DNA from: Opitutia bacterium | Lineage (GTDB): Bacteria > Verrucomicrobiota > Verrucomicrobiae > Opitutales > UBA953 | NCBI GenBank assembly: GCA_947488485.1 | Contig: CANKZO010000018.1 | Location: 1 to 23,829, forward strand | Length of the DNA stretch: 23,829 bases | Reading direction: 5' to 3' | Shown here: positions 8,365 through 15,640 of the stretch, one piece after another | Position numbering within the stretch: position 1 is the first letter of the stretch | Layout: every line of letters begins with the position of its first letter | Translations under genes and position numbers: made by a program | The notes under the pieces: model-generated | What the model saw: only the letters and a program-made list of their open reading frames with translations | Databases searched by the model: none | Told to the model about the DNA's origin: nothing

Positions 8365-8372
8365 GCGCTCAG
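8361..8372. repeat. Palindrome spanning both stop codons of a convergent pair
   Basis: CTGAGCGCTCAG is a perfect 12-bp palindrome. It contains the TGA of the plus-strand gene ending at 8364 and the TGA of ispD ending at 8369 on the minus strand. As RNA it would give only a 4-bp stem, so it is more likely a DNA-level site or chance than a terminator. Confidence 0.5.
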
Positions 8373-9073
8373 CGCGTCTTCAGGATCGCTTCCGCCAGGA
8401 CGAAGTCCGCCGGACGCGTCAGCTTCAGGTTCACTGAGGGGTTCTCGACCAAGGATACGTCCTGGCCGACGAACTCCACGGCGGAACTATCGTCCGTGAC
8501 CTTGCGCTGGAGTTCAGCGACCTTGCGGTAGGCCTTGAGCACGATGGCTGTGCGGAAGACCTGCGGGGTCTCGGCCGTCCAGACCAGTCCGCGGTCCGGG
8601 GAAGTCTCGACCGAAGTGGAGTCGGCCTTGGCGATCTTGACCGTATCGGCGGCGCGTCCGGCCAGGATGGCGGCGCCGGTCTCGAAGGCCTTGGCGCGTA
8701 CTTTGCGGATGGCTTCGGCGGAGACCAGCGGGCGGGCGCCGTCATGGATGTGCACCAGACCGGCGTGGCCTTCGCAGGTATTGAGGGCCGCGAGCACCGA
8801 ATCCTGGCGCGATTCGCCGCCGGGCACGAAGTCGATCGCCGTGGCCGAGGGCAGATGCGTGGTAAGCAGGGAACGCAGTTTGGCGAGCTGGGCTTCGTCG
8901 CGGTAAGTGATGACCACGCGCCCGATCAGGCCCGTGCTCAGGAAGGATTGGAGCGAGTGGACGAAGACCGGCTTACCGGCGAGAGGCGCGGTGATCTTGT
9001 CGTCGACGACGGACTGCATGCGCCGGGCGGAACCCGCGGCGAGAAGGATGAGGATGTCGTCGCCGGCGCTCAT
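8369..9073 (-). CDS. ispD: 2-C-methyl-D-erythritol 4-phosphate cytidylyltransferase
   Basis: Third enzyme of the non-mevalonate isoprenoid pathway; it joins MEP to CTP to give CDP-methylerythritol. The 234 residues are typical. The nucleotide-binding loop LLAAGSARRM is at 10-19 (a slight variant of AAGxGxRM), with GGESRQDSVLAAL, HDGARPLVS and TVKIAKAD in the expected order and TDDSSAVE near the C-terminus. Its ATG overlaps the pyrF stop (ATGA), indicating translational coupling. ispF does not follow; the neighbour downstream is the convergent 156-residue gene. Confidence 0.95.
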   Translation of the reverse strand: MSAGDDILILLAAGSARRMQSVVDDKITAPLAGKPVFVHSLQSFLSTGLIGRVVITYRDEAQLAKLRSLLTTHLPSATAIDFVPGGESRQDSVLAALNTCEGHAGLVHIHDGARPLVSAEAIRKVRAKAFETGAAILAGRAADTVKIAKADSTSVETSPDRGLVWTAETPQVFRTAIVLKAYRKVAELQRKVTDDSSAVEFVGQDVSLVENPSVNLKLTRPADFVLAEAILKTR

Positions 9074-9774
9074 GCGGTCTCGCCGATGTCGCGGCGGATG
9101 CGGAGCGTCTCGGCCGCGGGATCCTTGGCCTTGAGGATCGGACGGCCCACCACGATGAAGCTCGCGCCTGCGGCGGCGGCCTGGGCGGGGGTCATGACGC
9201 GGTTCTGGTCGTCACCGGCGGCGTCAGGGTAGCGGATGCCCGGCGTGACGAGCGTCGGACCCGTACCGAGGTCGGCGCGGAGGACGGGAAGTTCGAGCGG
9301 CGAGCAGACGAGGCCACCGATGCCGGAGTCGATGGCCATGCGGCCGAGCAGGCGGACTTGTTCTTCCGGCGTGCGGGCGACACCCGTGGCGGAGAGCTGG
9401 GCTTGGTCCATCGAAGTGAGCACCGTCACGCCGAGCACTGTGCAGTCGGGCAGGGCGGACTTGGCGGCATCGGCGGCGCGGGCGATCATCTCGGGGCCGC
9501 CGCAGGCGTGGATGGTCAGGAGCGAGCAGGGGCGACCCTTCAGGCTCTTGACCGCGGAAGCGACCGTGTTGGGGATGTCGTGGAACTTCAGGTCGAGGAA
9601 GACCTTGAAACCTAGGGCGTGGAATTCGTCGACGATACCCGGACCATGGCGCGTGAAGAGCTGGAGGCCGAGCTTCACCCAGGCCAGATTGCCGGCGAGG
9701 GGGCGGGCGAGCGCCAAGGCTTCCTCCTTGGTCTCTACGTCGAGGGCGAGGATGAGTCGGCAAGGCGAAGCCAT
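9070..9774 (-). CDS. pyrF: Orotidine 5'-phosphate decarboxylase
   Basis: Last step of de novo UMP synthesis. The 234-residue length is that of the bacterial short form. The catalytic Asp-Lys-Asp array is visible as DLKFHDIPNTV at 61-71 (D61, K63, D66), with K34 in WVKLGLQLF upstream. The phosphate-binding segments TPGIR and VVGRPI are present in the second half. It lies 54 bases after the alpha/beta hydrolase gene and overlaps ispD by four bases. No other pyr genes are in the window and no Shine-Dalgarno sequence is visible. Confidence 0.96.
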   Translation of the reverse strand: MASPCRLILALDVETKEEALALARPLAGNLAWVKLGLQLFTRHGPGIVDEFHALGFKVFLDLKFHDIPNTVASAVKSLKGRPCSLLTIHACGGPEMIARAADAAKSALPDCTVLGVTVLTSMDQAQLSATGVARTPEEQVRLLGRMAIDSGIGGLVCSPLELPVLRADLGTGPTLVTPGIRYPDAAGDDQNRVMTPAQAAAAGASFIVVGRPILKAKDPAAETLRIRRDIGETA

Positions 9775-9828
9775 ACCGTGTTTATGGAAACGGCCCGGCC
9801 TTCCCGCCAGCGTAAATCTCCGGCCAGC

Positions 9829-10761
9829 TTACTTCTTGGCCTTCTTGGGCACCGGCGTGCTGGGCAAGGTATGCACGTCGTAAGAGAAGGGCTTGGTCGG
9901 CTGCTGGCCGAGCAGGTGGAGGCTGAACCATTCCGCCATGCGGACATTGTCGTCGGCCATCTCAACCCAACCGCCATGGGCGGCGCCGAGACGGATGAGG
10001 ACGTCGCTCTTCGAGCCGACCTCCTGGGCACGGGCGTGGTAGCGGCGGGCCTGCGAGTCTGGGACCAACGGGTCGGCGTCGCCTTGGACGATGAAGGTCG
10101 GGGGCGTCTGGGCGCTGATCCAGAAGAGAGGGGAAAGTTCCCGGCCGGCGCGTTCGCGTCCTTCGGCGGTGGTCACGATCGGTCCGAAGGCCGGCGCGCG
10201 GACGGTCAGGGGGCCGGCGCCTTCCTTGCTGTCACCTTCCTTGGCCCAGCTGAGGAAGTCGACCGGCGGGTAATAGCAGGCGACGGCGTTGACCGCCGAG
10301 CTCACGTGCTCGACCGGATCCTTCGACTTCGGGTTGGCCGGGATGACGCGGGTGCCGAGCATCAGGCTGAGGTGACCGCCGGCGCTGCCGCCGGTGACGC
10401 CGATCTTGTTCGGGTCGATGCCGAACTTGGCGGCATTGGCGCGGACGAAACGGACGGAGCGCTGCAGGTCGGCGACGATCTCGGCGATGTGGAAGCGCGG
10501 CTGCGTGCCGTGGACGACGACAAAGGTCGTGAAGCCGTGCTTCGGCCAGCCGCCGTCGCTGATTCCGTTATGATTCGAGTTCCAGCCGCCGCTGATGATC
10601 TTGATGACCGCCGCGCCGTTGGGCTTGGCCGGGGTGAAGACATCCATCGTCAGCGCCACGCCATCGTGCTTGGCGTAGATGACGTCGGAGACGCGGGTGA
10701 CGTCCTGGGCGGAGCCGAGGGCGCAGGTGAGGGCGAGGAGCAGGCTGGCGAGGAGTCTCAT
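9829..10761 (-). CDS. Exported alpha/beta hydrolase (esterase/lipase type)
   Basis: A secreted serine hydrolase of the dienelactone hydrolase/acetyl-esterase kind. The 310-residue product begins with a signal peptide (MRLLASLLLALTCALGSAQ). The nucleophile elbow is GGSAGGH with Ser about 126; the acid is probably the second Asp of GDADPLV and the base the His of AAHGGW near the end. The oxyanion segment reads SGGW rather than HGGG. The C-terminus ends in KKAKK. I chose the ATG at 10761 because it begins the signal peptide directly and is preceded by AACCCC, as at the sulfatase start; an ATG at 10773 would add four residues. Substrate unknown; short acyl or plant-type esters are plausible for this family. 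Confidence 0.86.
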   Translation of the reverse strand: MRLLASLLLALTCALGSAQDVTRVSDVIYAKHDGVALTMDVFTPAKPNGAAVIKIISGGWNSNHNGISDGGWPKHGFTTFVVVHGTQPRFHIAEIVADLQRSVRFVRANAAKFGIDPNKIGVTGGSAGGHLSLMLGTRVIPANPKSKDPVEHVSSAVNAVACYYPPVDFLSWAKEGDSKEGAGPLTVRAPAFGPIVTTAEGRERAGRELSPLFWISAQTPPTFIVQGDADPLVPDSQARRYHARAQEVGSKSDVLIRLGAAHGGWVEMADDNVRMAEWFSLHLLGQQPTKPFSYDVHTLPSTPVPKKAKK

Positions 10762-10807
10762 GGGGTTGACCATAGGACACCGCCAAGTCGGCGAAGTTGC
10801 AAGCCGC

Positions 10808-11269
10808 TCAGACCTTCAGGCGGAACTTGATGACCACCTTCAGGATCTCGGCCGGGGCGCCGAGCTGGACGCCGGGCTGGTGGCCGTCCTGCGGATGGAA
10901 AATCGCGAAGTTACCACGGCCGAGCGTCAGGAGCGCGGACGGGGTCGTCGGAGCGGCGTACTTCTCGACGTCTTTCTCGGCGATATACGGCTTGGTCACG
11001 ACCAAGGTCTTTTGGTCCGTATGGCCGCAGAATTCGAGGCCTTGGTAGACGACTTGGATATCCCCGTAGATTTGATGGGCTTCCCACATCTTGTCGGCCG
11101 ATGGGGCCGTCTGGTAGCGCTGCACGATCGCGACGAGGTCCTGACCCTGGAGCTCATACTTGCCGTCGGCCGTGTGAACGTCGAAGGCGCGCAGGTAGGC
11201 GAACGCCTGCGGGAAGAGCGGGTGGAGCGACTCGTAGGCGCCGGAGGCGGAGAGTTGGTCGAGGATCAT
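10808..11269 (-). CDS. YhcH/YjgK/YiaL family cupin-like protein
   Basis: A 153-residue DUF386 protein, the family that includes EbgC (beta subunit of evolved beta-galactosidase) and NanQ-type sugar anomerases. The double-stranded beta-helix metal site is visible: the EAHQIYGDIQ motif (E63, H65) and FAIFHPQDGHQPG (H125, H130). The probable role is sugar or sialic-acid handling, but no sugar operon is nearby. The 31-bp leader before the ATG is extremely C-rich on the transcribed strand and forms a G-quadruplex motif on the other. There is no Shine-Dalgarno sequence. Confidence 0.9.
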   Translation of the reverse strand: MILDQLSASGAYESLHPLFPQAFAYLRAFDVHTADGKYELQGQDLVAIVQRYQTAPSADKMWEAHQIYGDIQVVYQGLEFCGHTDQKTLVVTKPYIAEKDVEKYAAPTTPSALLTLGRGNFAIFHPQDGHQPGVQLGAPAEILKVVIKFRLKV

Positions 11270-11276
11270 ACTAAAA

Positions 11277-11297
11277 GGGGTGGGGGTAGGGTTAGGG
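11277..11297 (+). other. G-quadruplex motif in a 31-bp intergenic gap
   Basis: Four G-runs (GGGG, GGGGG, GGG, GGG) are separated by loops of 1, 2 and 3 bases, which fits the canonical G3+N1-7 pattern. It lies on the plus strand, which is the template for the flanking minus-strand genes, so the mRNA carries the complementary C-runs. It sits between the stop of the nusG-like gene and the start of the YhcH-type gene. Confidence 0.7.
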
Positions 11298-11300
11298 TGT

Positions 11301-11825
11301 TTAGGCTTCGTCGGGGAGGCCTTCGACGTCGTCGAGCGGGAGTTCCACCGGCTGGTCGGAGCCGAGGATCGAGAGCAGGAGGGCGATGCGTTTCTGCGGC
11401 GACTCGAGGCGGATGATCTCGCCTTCGGAGCCGGTGAAGATGCCGCGGATGACGCGGGCCTTCGCGCCGACCTTCAGTTCTTCGTCGAGCATCGACAGGA
11501 TGGCCTCGGGCCCGAGCGCGTTGAGTTCGTCGATCACGGCTTGTTCGACGTCCACCGGGCGGCCTTCGCGGCTGACCAGGTGGAGCACTCCGCGGGTGCT
11601 CCGGATCGTGGACTGGAATTCCATCGGGTCGAAGCGTGCGAACACGTAACCCGGGAAGAGCGGTTCGATGACGACCTTATTCTTTTCGTGTCCGCGTCGC
11701 GTGCGACGCAGGCGAGGGAAGACCAGCTCCGCGATGCCGATGGCCCGCAGGTTCTGCACCGCCACCGCCTCTTGGCGAGGCTTGGCCTTGATGCAGAACC
11801 AGGTCGGGCCGACGGCTTCGGTCAT
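11301..11825 (-). CDS. NusG-family transcription elongation factor paralogue
   Basis: A 174-residue protein with an N-terminal NGN domain (about 7-100; WFCIKAKPRQE, then the hallmark EPLFPGYVFARFD at 54-66) and a C-terminal KOW domain (about 117-165; KVGAKARVIRGIFTGSEGEI). The KPRQE opening and RxRRTRR basic stretch are more like specialised paralogues (RfaH/UpxY class) than core NusG, and the gene is not beside secE or rplK. The ATG overlaps the ccsBA stop (ATGA); the longer open frame upstream is Arg/Pro-rich shadow sequence inside ccsBA. It would bind RNA polymerase and alter pausing or termination. Its target operon is unknown. Confidence 0.88.
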   Translation of the reverse strand: MTEAVGPTWFCIKAKPRQEAVAVQNLRAIGIAELVFPRLRRTRRGHEKNKVVIEPLFPGYVFARFDPMEFQSTIRSTRGVLHLVSREGRPVDVEQAVIDELNALGPEAILSMLDEELKVGAKARVIRGIFTGSEGEIIRLESPQKRIALLLSILGSDQPVELPLDDVEGLPDEA

Positions 11826-14800
11826 GCGCTCTTGAAAGCGGACTTCGAGCGATCCGGGAGCCAGCCGAGCGCGATGAGCGCGAGTTGGGAGGCCCAGAAG
11901 ATCATCAGCCAGAAGAAGCCGGATTCGGTGAAGCCGTAGCTGTGCAGGCCGACGCCGAGGAGGTTGGTGCCGAACCAAGACCAGGCGGTGACCATGTTGC
12001 CGAAGACGAGGAGCTGCATGAGCCCTTCGCGACGGACGAGTCCACCCCAGCGGGCGTGCAGGCAGATGGCGCACCAGAGCACGATGAGGATGGCGCCGTT
12101 CTCCTTGGGATCCCAGCCCCAGAAGCGACCCCAGCTCTGGTCGGCCCAGATGCCGCCGAGCATCGTGCCGATGAAACTCGCGAGGACCGCGAAGGCCAGG
12201 ATGGCGTAGGCCGCGCGGGCCACGCTGTCGCCCCAGTTGTAGTCGGACTTGAAGGCGCGCAGCGCAAGGTGGAGGGCGCCGAGCAGGCCGGCGACGAAGG
12301 TCGCCGAGTAGCCGAGCGTCACGATGGTCACGTGCGTCGCCAGCCAGAAGTTCGAGTCGAGCACCGCGCGGACGCTCTCGAGGTTGTCTTCGCCGGAGAG
12401 GCCGAGGTTATGGGCGACGATCAGCGAGACGAAGCCCGTGATGCCGGTGGCGGCGGCGCCGATGCCATTCTTCCAGACGCGCTCGAGCATGATGCCGAGG
12501 GCGACGGCGCCCCAGGCGACGAAGATGCCGGAGGAGTAGAGGTTGGTCACCGGCGGACGGCCGTGCAGCCACATGCGGTAACCGAGCGCCGCGGTGTGCA
12601 GGACGAAACAGAGCACCAGCAGGCGGTAGGCCCAGGCGCGCAGGTTCTCGGAGGACGTCAGCCAGGAGGCGAAGACCATGAGCACCGTGACGGCGTAGGC
12701 GATGAGCAGCCAGTAGAAGGGCTGCATGCGACCGAAGGAGGCTTCGGACTCAGCCTTGGCCGTCCACGGTCCCTTGAGGGAGGCCGAGATGGCGGAGGCG
12801 AGGCGGGCGCACTCGTCGTCCTTGCCTTCGCGCCAAGCCATGGAGAAATCGGCGTAGCGAGTGATCAGGCCGTCCTCGGCGAGACCGGCGCGATGGGTCT
12901 TCTGGTCCTTGATGATGCCGAGCAGGGAGCCGCCGAGGTTATCCCAGCGTTCGACGGAGTCCGGATCCTTGGGCGGCATCAGGCCGATGGCGCCTTCGCG
13001 TTCGAAATCCTGGTAGCGTTCGACGAACGTGCGGACGGTCTTCTGGAGCTCGGGGTCGAAGGCCTGGCCGGAGCCGCCGTTGGCGCGGCTGGCGTTCATC
13101 TCGGAGAGGGCGCGGTTGAGGGCGCTGATCCAAGCGCCGTATTCGCGGCGCGGGGTGACGTCGGCCGGCAAGTCGCCGGGGATGAACGTCATGCTGAGCG
13201 CCGCGTATTGGCGGGCGGCGCCTTCCAGGTTAAGCAGGGCGCGGTCTTCGGCGTCACGGTCGGCCTGGGCTCGCTTGCGAGCCTTCTCGGCGGCCTTGCT
13301 GAGTTCGGCGCTATTCTTCAGGATGCCGTCCCAGCTGACGTAGAGGCTCTTCTCGGGGTCGCCGCCGACGCGCTTGAGCACGTTCGGGTGTTCGACGCGG
13401 AAGGTCGGCAGGTGGCGGGCGATCGGCGCGCGGAAGGAGACTTCGATGAGCCAGTCGATCGCGGAGATCGAGCCGCCGGACAGGCGGACCGGGCGCTTCT
13501 CGAGCATCGCCTGAAGGTTCGTATCGAGGGCCGGGAGTTCCTTGGCGATCGCGGCGCGATCCTCGGCCGACCAGGTGGAGGGGCGCTGACCGAAGGCCAC
13601 GCGTTCGAGCTTGGAGAGCGCGACGGAGGTGCGGGCGCGCATCTGGAGGAGCGAGCCCGTTGCGAGGGTCTCGATCGGCACGATACGTCCGCCGCTCTGC
13701 ACGGGAATCTGACCGAATTCGCGGCTGTTCCAACCGGCGTCGGCGGCCTGCGAGGAAGCCGAGAGGAAGCCGAGCGCGAGCACGGCGGCGGCCTTGGCGG
13801 CGCGTCCGCGGAGGAAGCGCACGAGCGAGAATCCGAAGTGCCAGATGAGTCCGACGGACATCACCAACACGGAGACGTAAGGGATGAGCCAGCCGGGATT
13901 ACGGACGACCTGGAGGACGCTGAGGTCCTTGCCGTCCTTAGTGCTGCCGAAACTCGACTGGAAGAACGTGAGGCCGGCATGGCGGAGCGGCTGGTTCATC
14001 GAGATGTTATAGGCGAAGGAGCCGGTGCCTTCCTTGATCGTCACATCGCTGGCGAAGCGGCGGGGCGTGTTCGTTCCCGGGTATTTCTCGTGGGTGAACT
14101 TGTCGAGGCGGAGGGTGAAGGGGACGTAGTAGCGCACGCGGCGCAGCGAGAGCTGGTAGGTCTTTCCGCCGTCCTTGAATTCCTGGGCGTCGAAATTCTC
14201 CGTCAGGTTGAGGTTAACGACCCAGACGCCGGCGGACTGGGCGCCTTTGAGGAGTTCGACGATCGCCGTCGGGGCGTTGGGGTTGTTGTCGTCGTAGCTT
14301 TCCGGCTCCGGCTTGTAGGCCAGTTCCGTGCGGGCTCCGATGCCTTGGGTCGCCTTGATCGGGAGGCCGTCGGCCATCTGCGACTTGGCGCGCAGCATCG
14401 CGTTCGGGTGATAGGTGAGGACCTTGAGCGTGAAGGGTGAGCCGGGCAGGGCGACCGTGTCGGGAGCCTGCTTGGCGGCGATGGCGCGGAAGATCGTGTC
14501 GGGCACGACGACGACCTGGTCGGCCTTGGGGTCTTTCTCGACGAGGGCGAATTCGAATTCACGGAACGCCTCGGAGAAGTTGCGGCTCTCGCCTTCCGGG
14601 ACGATCATCGCGGACTCTTCCTGGTAGACCGCGGTGATGAAGCCGCCGATGAGCAGGAGGAGCAGGCCGGCGTGGATCATGCTGATACCCACCTTGGAAG
14701 CCGTGGCCTTGAAGTGACGGAAGTGCGCGAAGGCCAGGTTGGCCACGAGCAACGCGCCGATGAGGAACCCGCCCGGGAGCGGAATCTGCAGCGGGGCGGT

Positions 14801-15004
14801 GTCGTCCATCGGGTAGAAACAATACCAGGAAGAGAAGTAGACCTTCTGGACGTGCCAGACGCCCCAGTGGACCTGTTCGAGCGTGCCGAGCAGCACAAGC
14901 AGCATCGAAAGGACGAGGAGTAAGACCGTCAGCTTCAGCGAAGCCAACGTGTCGATGAATTTACGGCCGCTATCGGCCTTCTTCTGAAATTCTTCGTTGT
15001 TCAC
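11822..15004 (-). CDS. ccsBA: Fused cytochrome c biogenesis protein CcsBA (ResB-CcsA)
   Basis: System II haem exporter and cytochrome c synthetase, here a single 1060-residue protein. The N-terminal ResB/CcsB part has TM helices at about 22-45, 75-95 and 110-130, a large periplasmic region, and a fourth TM near 375-395. Residues of about 415-750 form a soluble insert opening with FGQIPVQSGGRIVPIETLA, a motif found in fused forms. The CcsA part (about 755-1060) has eight or so TM helices and the haem-binding WWD motif WGRFWGWDPKENGA near 960, plus flanking histidines (for example ATHVTIVTLGYSA). The GTG start overlaps the TGA of the upstream lipoprotein. Substrates are haem and apocytochromes with CxxCH; none is complete in the window. 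Confidence 0.94.
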   Translation of the reverse strand: MNNEEFQKKADSGRKFIDTLASLKLTVLLLVLSMLLVLLGTLEQVHWGVWHVQKVYFSSWYCFYPMDDTAPLQIPLPGGFLIGALLVANLAFAHFRHFKATASKVGISMIHAGLLLLLIGGFITAVYQEESAMIVPEGESRNFSEAFREFEFALVEKDPKADQVVVVPDTIFRAIAAKQAPDTVALPGSPFTLKVLTYHPNAMLRAKSQMADGLPIKATQGIGARTELAYKPEPESYDDNNPNAPTAIVELLKGAQSAGVWVVNLNLTENFDAQEFKDGGKTYQLSLRRVRYYVPFTLRLDKFTHEKYPGTNTPRRFASDVTIKEGTGSFAYNISMNQPLRHAGLTFFQSSFGSTKDGKDLSVLQVVRNPGWLIPYVSVLVMSVGLIWHFGFSLVRFLRGRAAKAAAVLALGFLSASSQAADAGWNSREFGQIPVQSGGRIVPIETLATGSLLQMRARTSVALSKLERVAFGQRPSTWSAEDRAAIAKELPALDTNLQAMLEKRPVRLSGGSISAIDWLIEVSFRAPIARHLPTFRVEHPNVLKRVGGDPEKSLYVSWDGILKNSAELSKAAEKARKRAQADRDAEDRALLNLEGAARQYAALSMTFIPGDLPADVTPRREYGAWISALNRALSEMNASRANGGSGQAFDPELQKTVRTFVERYQDFEREGAIGLMPPKDPDSVERWDNLGGSLLGIIKDQKTHRAGLAEDGLITRYADFSMAWREGKDDECARLASAISASLKGPWTAKAESEASFGRMQPFYWLLIAYAVTVLMVFASWLTSSENLRAWAYRLLVLCFVLHTAALGYRMWLHGRPPVTNLYSSGIFVAWGAVALGIMLERVWKNGIGAAATGITGFVSLIVAHNLGLSGEDNLESVRAVLDSNFWLATHVTIVTLGYSATFVAGLLGALHLALRAFKSDYNWGDSVARAAYAILAFAVLASFIGTMLGGIWADQSWGRFWGWDPKENGAILIVLWCAICLHARWGGLVRREGLMQLLVFGNMVTAWSWFGTNLLGVGLHSYGFTESGFFWLMIFWASQLALIALGWLPDRSKSAFKSA

Positions 15005-15627
15005 GGAAGCTGGGATTCGGCGAGGAAGGCGACGAGGGCGGCGCCGTTGGCGGCGACAGCGGCGGCGTCACCGCTCATCTTGAAGAACCAGGTGGCGCCC
15101 TTGTGCGGGGTCATGACCGCATCGAGGCCTTTCTTGCCATCGTTCGAGGCCATCACGAAGCGCTGGCTCTCGATGCCGCCGACCTTGGCGGGCTTGGCGG
15201 AAGCGGCGATGTCGTCACCGCTCGCGGGCGGCAGGCCGATCTGGCCGCGCCAGCGGTTCACGTTGGCGGTGAGGCCGCCGACGTTGCCGGGGAAGACCGT
15301 CACGGCGACCTCGGCCTTGGAGCCGTCGGGGCCGGCCACGATCCAGGTGGCTTTGCGCATGCCGTTCTCAGGACCGACGGACCAGCCGGCGGGGAGCTTA
15401 GCCCACTTGGGGGCGTCGAAGGAGGCCGCTTCGGCCTTCATCGAGGCGGGCGCGACCATCGGGGCGGCGACGGCCGGAGAAGGAGCGGGCTGCGCGGCGA
15501 CGGGCGCGGCCGGAGCGGCGGCGGGAGCCGGCGCGGCGTCGGACTTCACTTCGTAGCGGGCGACCTGCGGAGCAGGCTTGCAGCCGAAGGCGAGCAACGA
15601 GGCGGAGAGGAGGAGAGGGAGGCGCAT
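15001..15627 (-). CDS. Lipoprotein translationally coupled to ccsBA
   Basis: A 208-residue protein with a lipoprotein signal (MRLPLLLSASLLAFGC, Cys16), an Ala/Pro linker to about residue 60, and a globular domain of about 145 residues (from WAKLPAGWSVGPENGMRKATW to the end). The domain has alternating strands and a W-F-F-K-M-SGD segment near the C-terminus. I do not recognise a characterised family. The overlap with ccsBA (GTGA) suggests co-synthesis and perhaps a role in cytochrome c maturation or redox supply, which is inference; there is no CxxC motif and the only cysteine is the lipid-anchored one. CTCCTT sits upstream of the ATG instead of a Shine-Dalgarno site. Confidence 0.85.
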   Translation of the reverse strand: MRLPLLLSASLLAFGCKPAPQVARYEVKSDAAPAPAAAPAAPVAAQPAPSPAVAAPMVAPASMKAEAASFDAPKWAKLPAGWSVGPENGMRKATWIVAGPDGSKAEVAVTVFPGNVGGLTANVNRWRGQIGLPPASGDDIAASAKPAKVGGIESQRFVMASNDGKKGLDAVMTPHKGATWFFKMSGDAAAVAANGAALVAFLAESQLP

Positions 15628-15640
15628 GATGATAAGGAGA

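Noticed and set aside
11287..11297. Telomere-like TAGGGTTAGGG
   Set aside because: Only two units, in an internal operon gap; there is no sign of a chromosome end. I keep it only as part of the quadruplex motif.
11885..14440. 851-codon open frame on the plus strand
   Set aside because: It lies wholly antisense to ccsBA, whose domains are clear. Its Glu/Gly/Ala/Asp-rich composition is what the complement of a GC-rich gene gives; no domain is recognisable.
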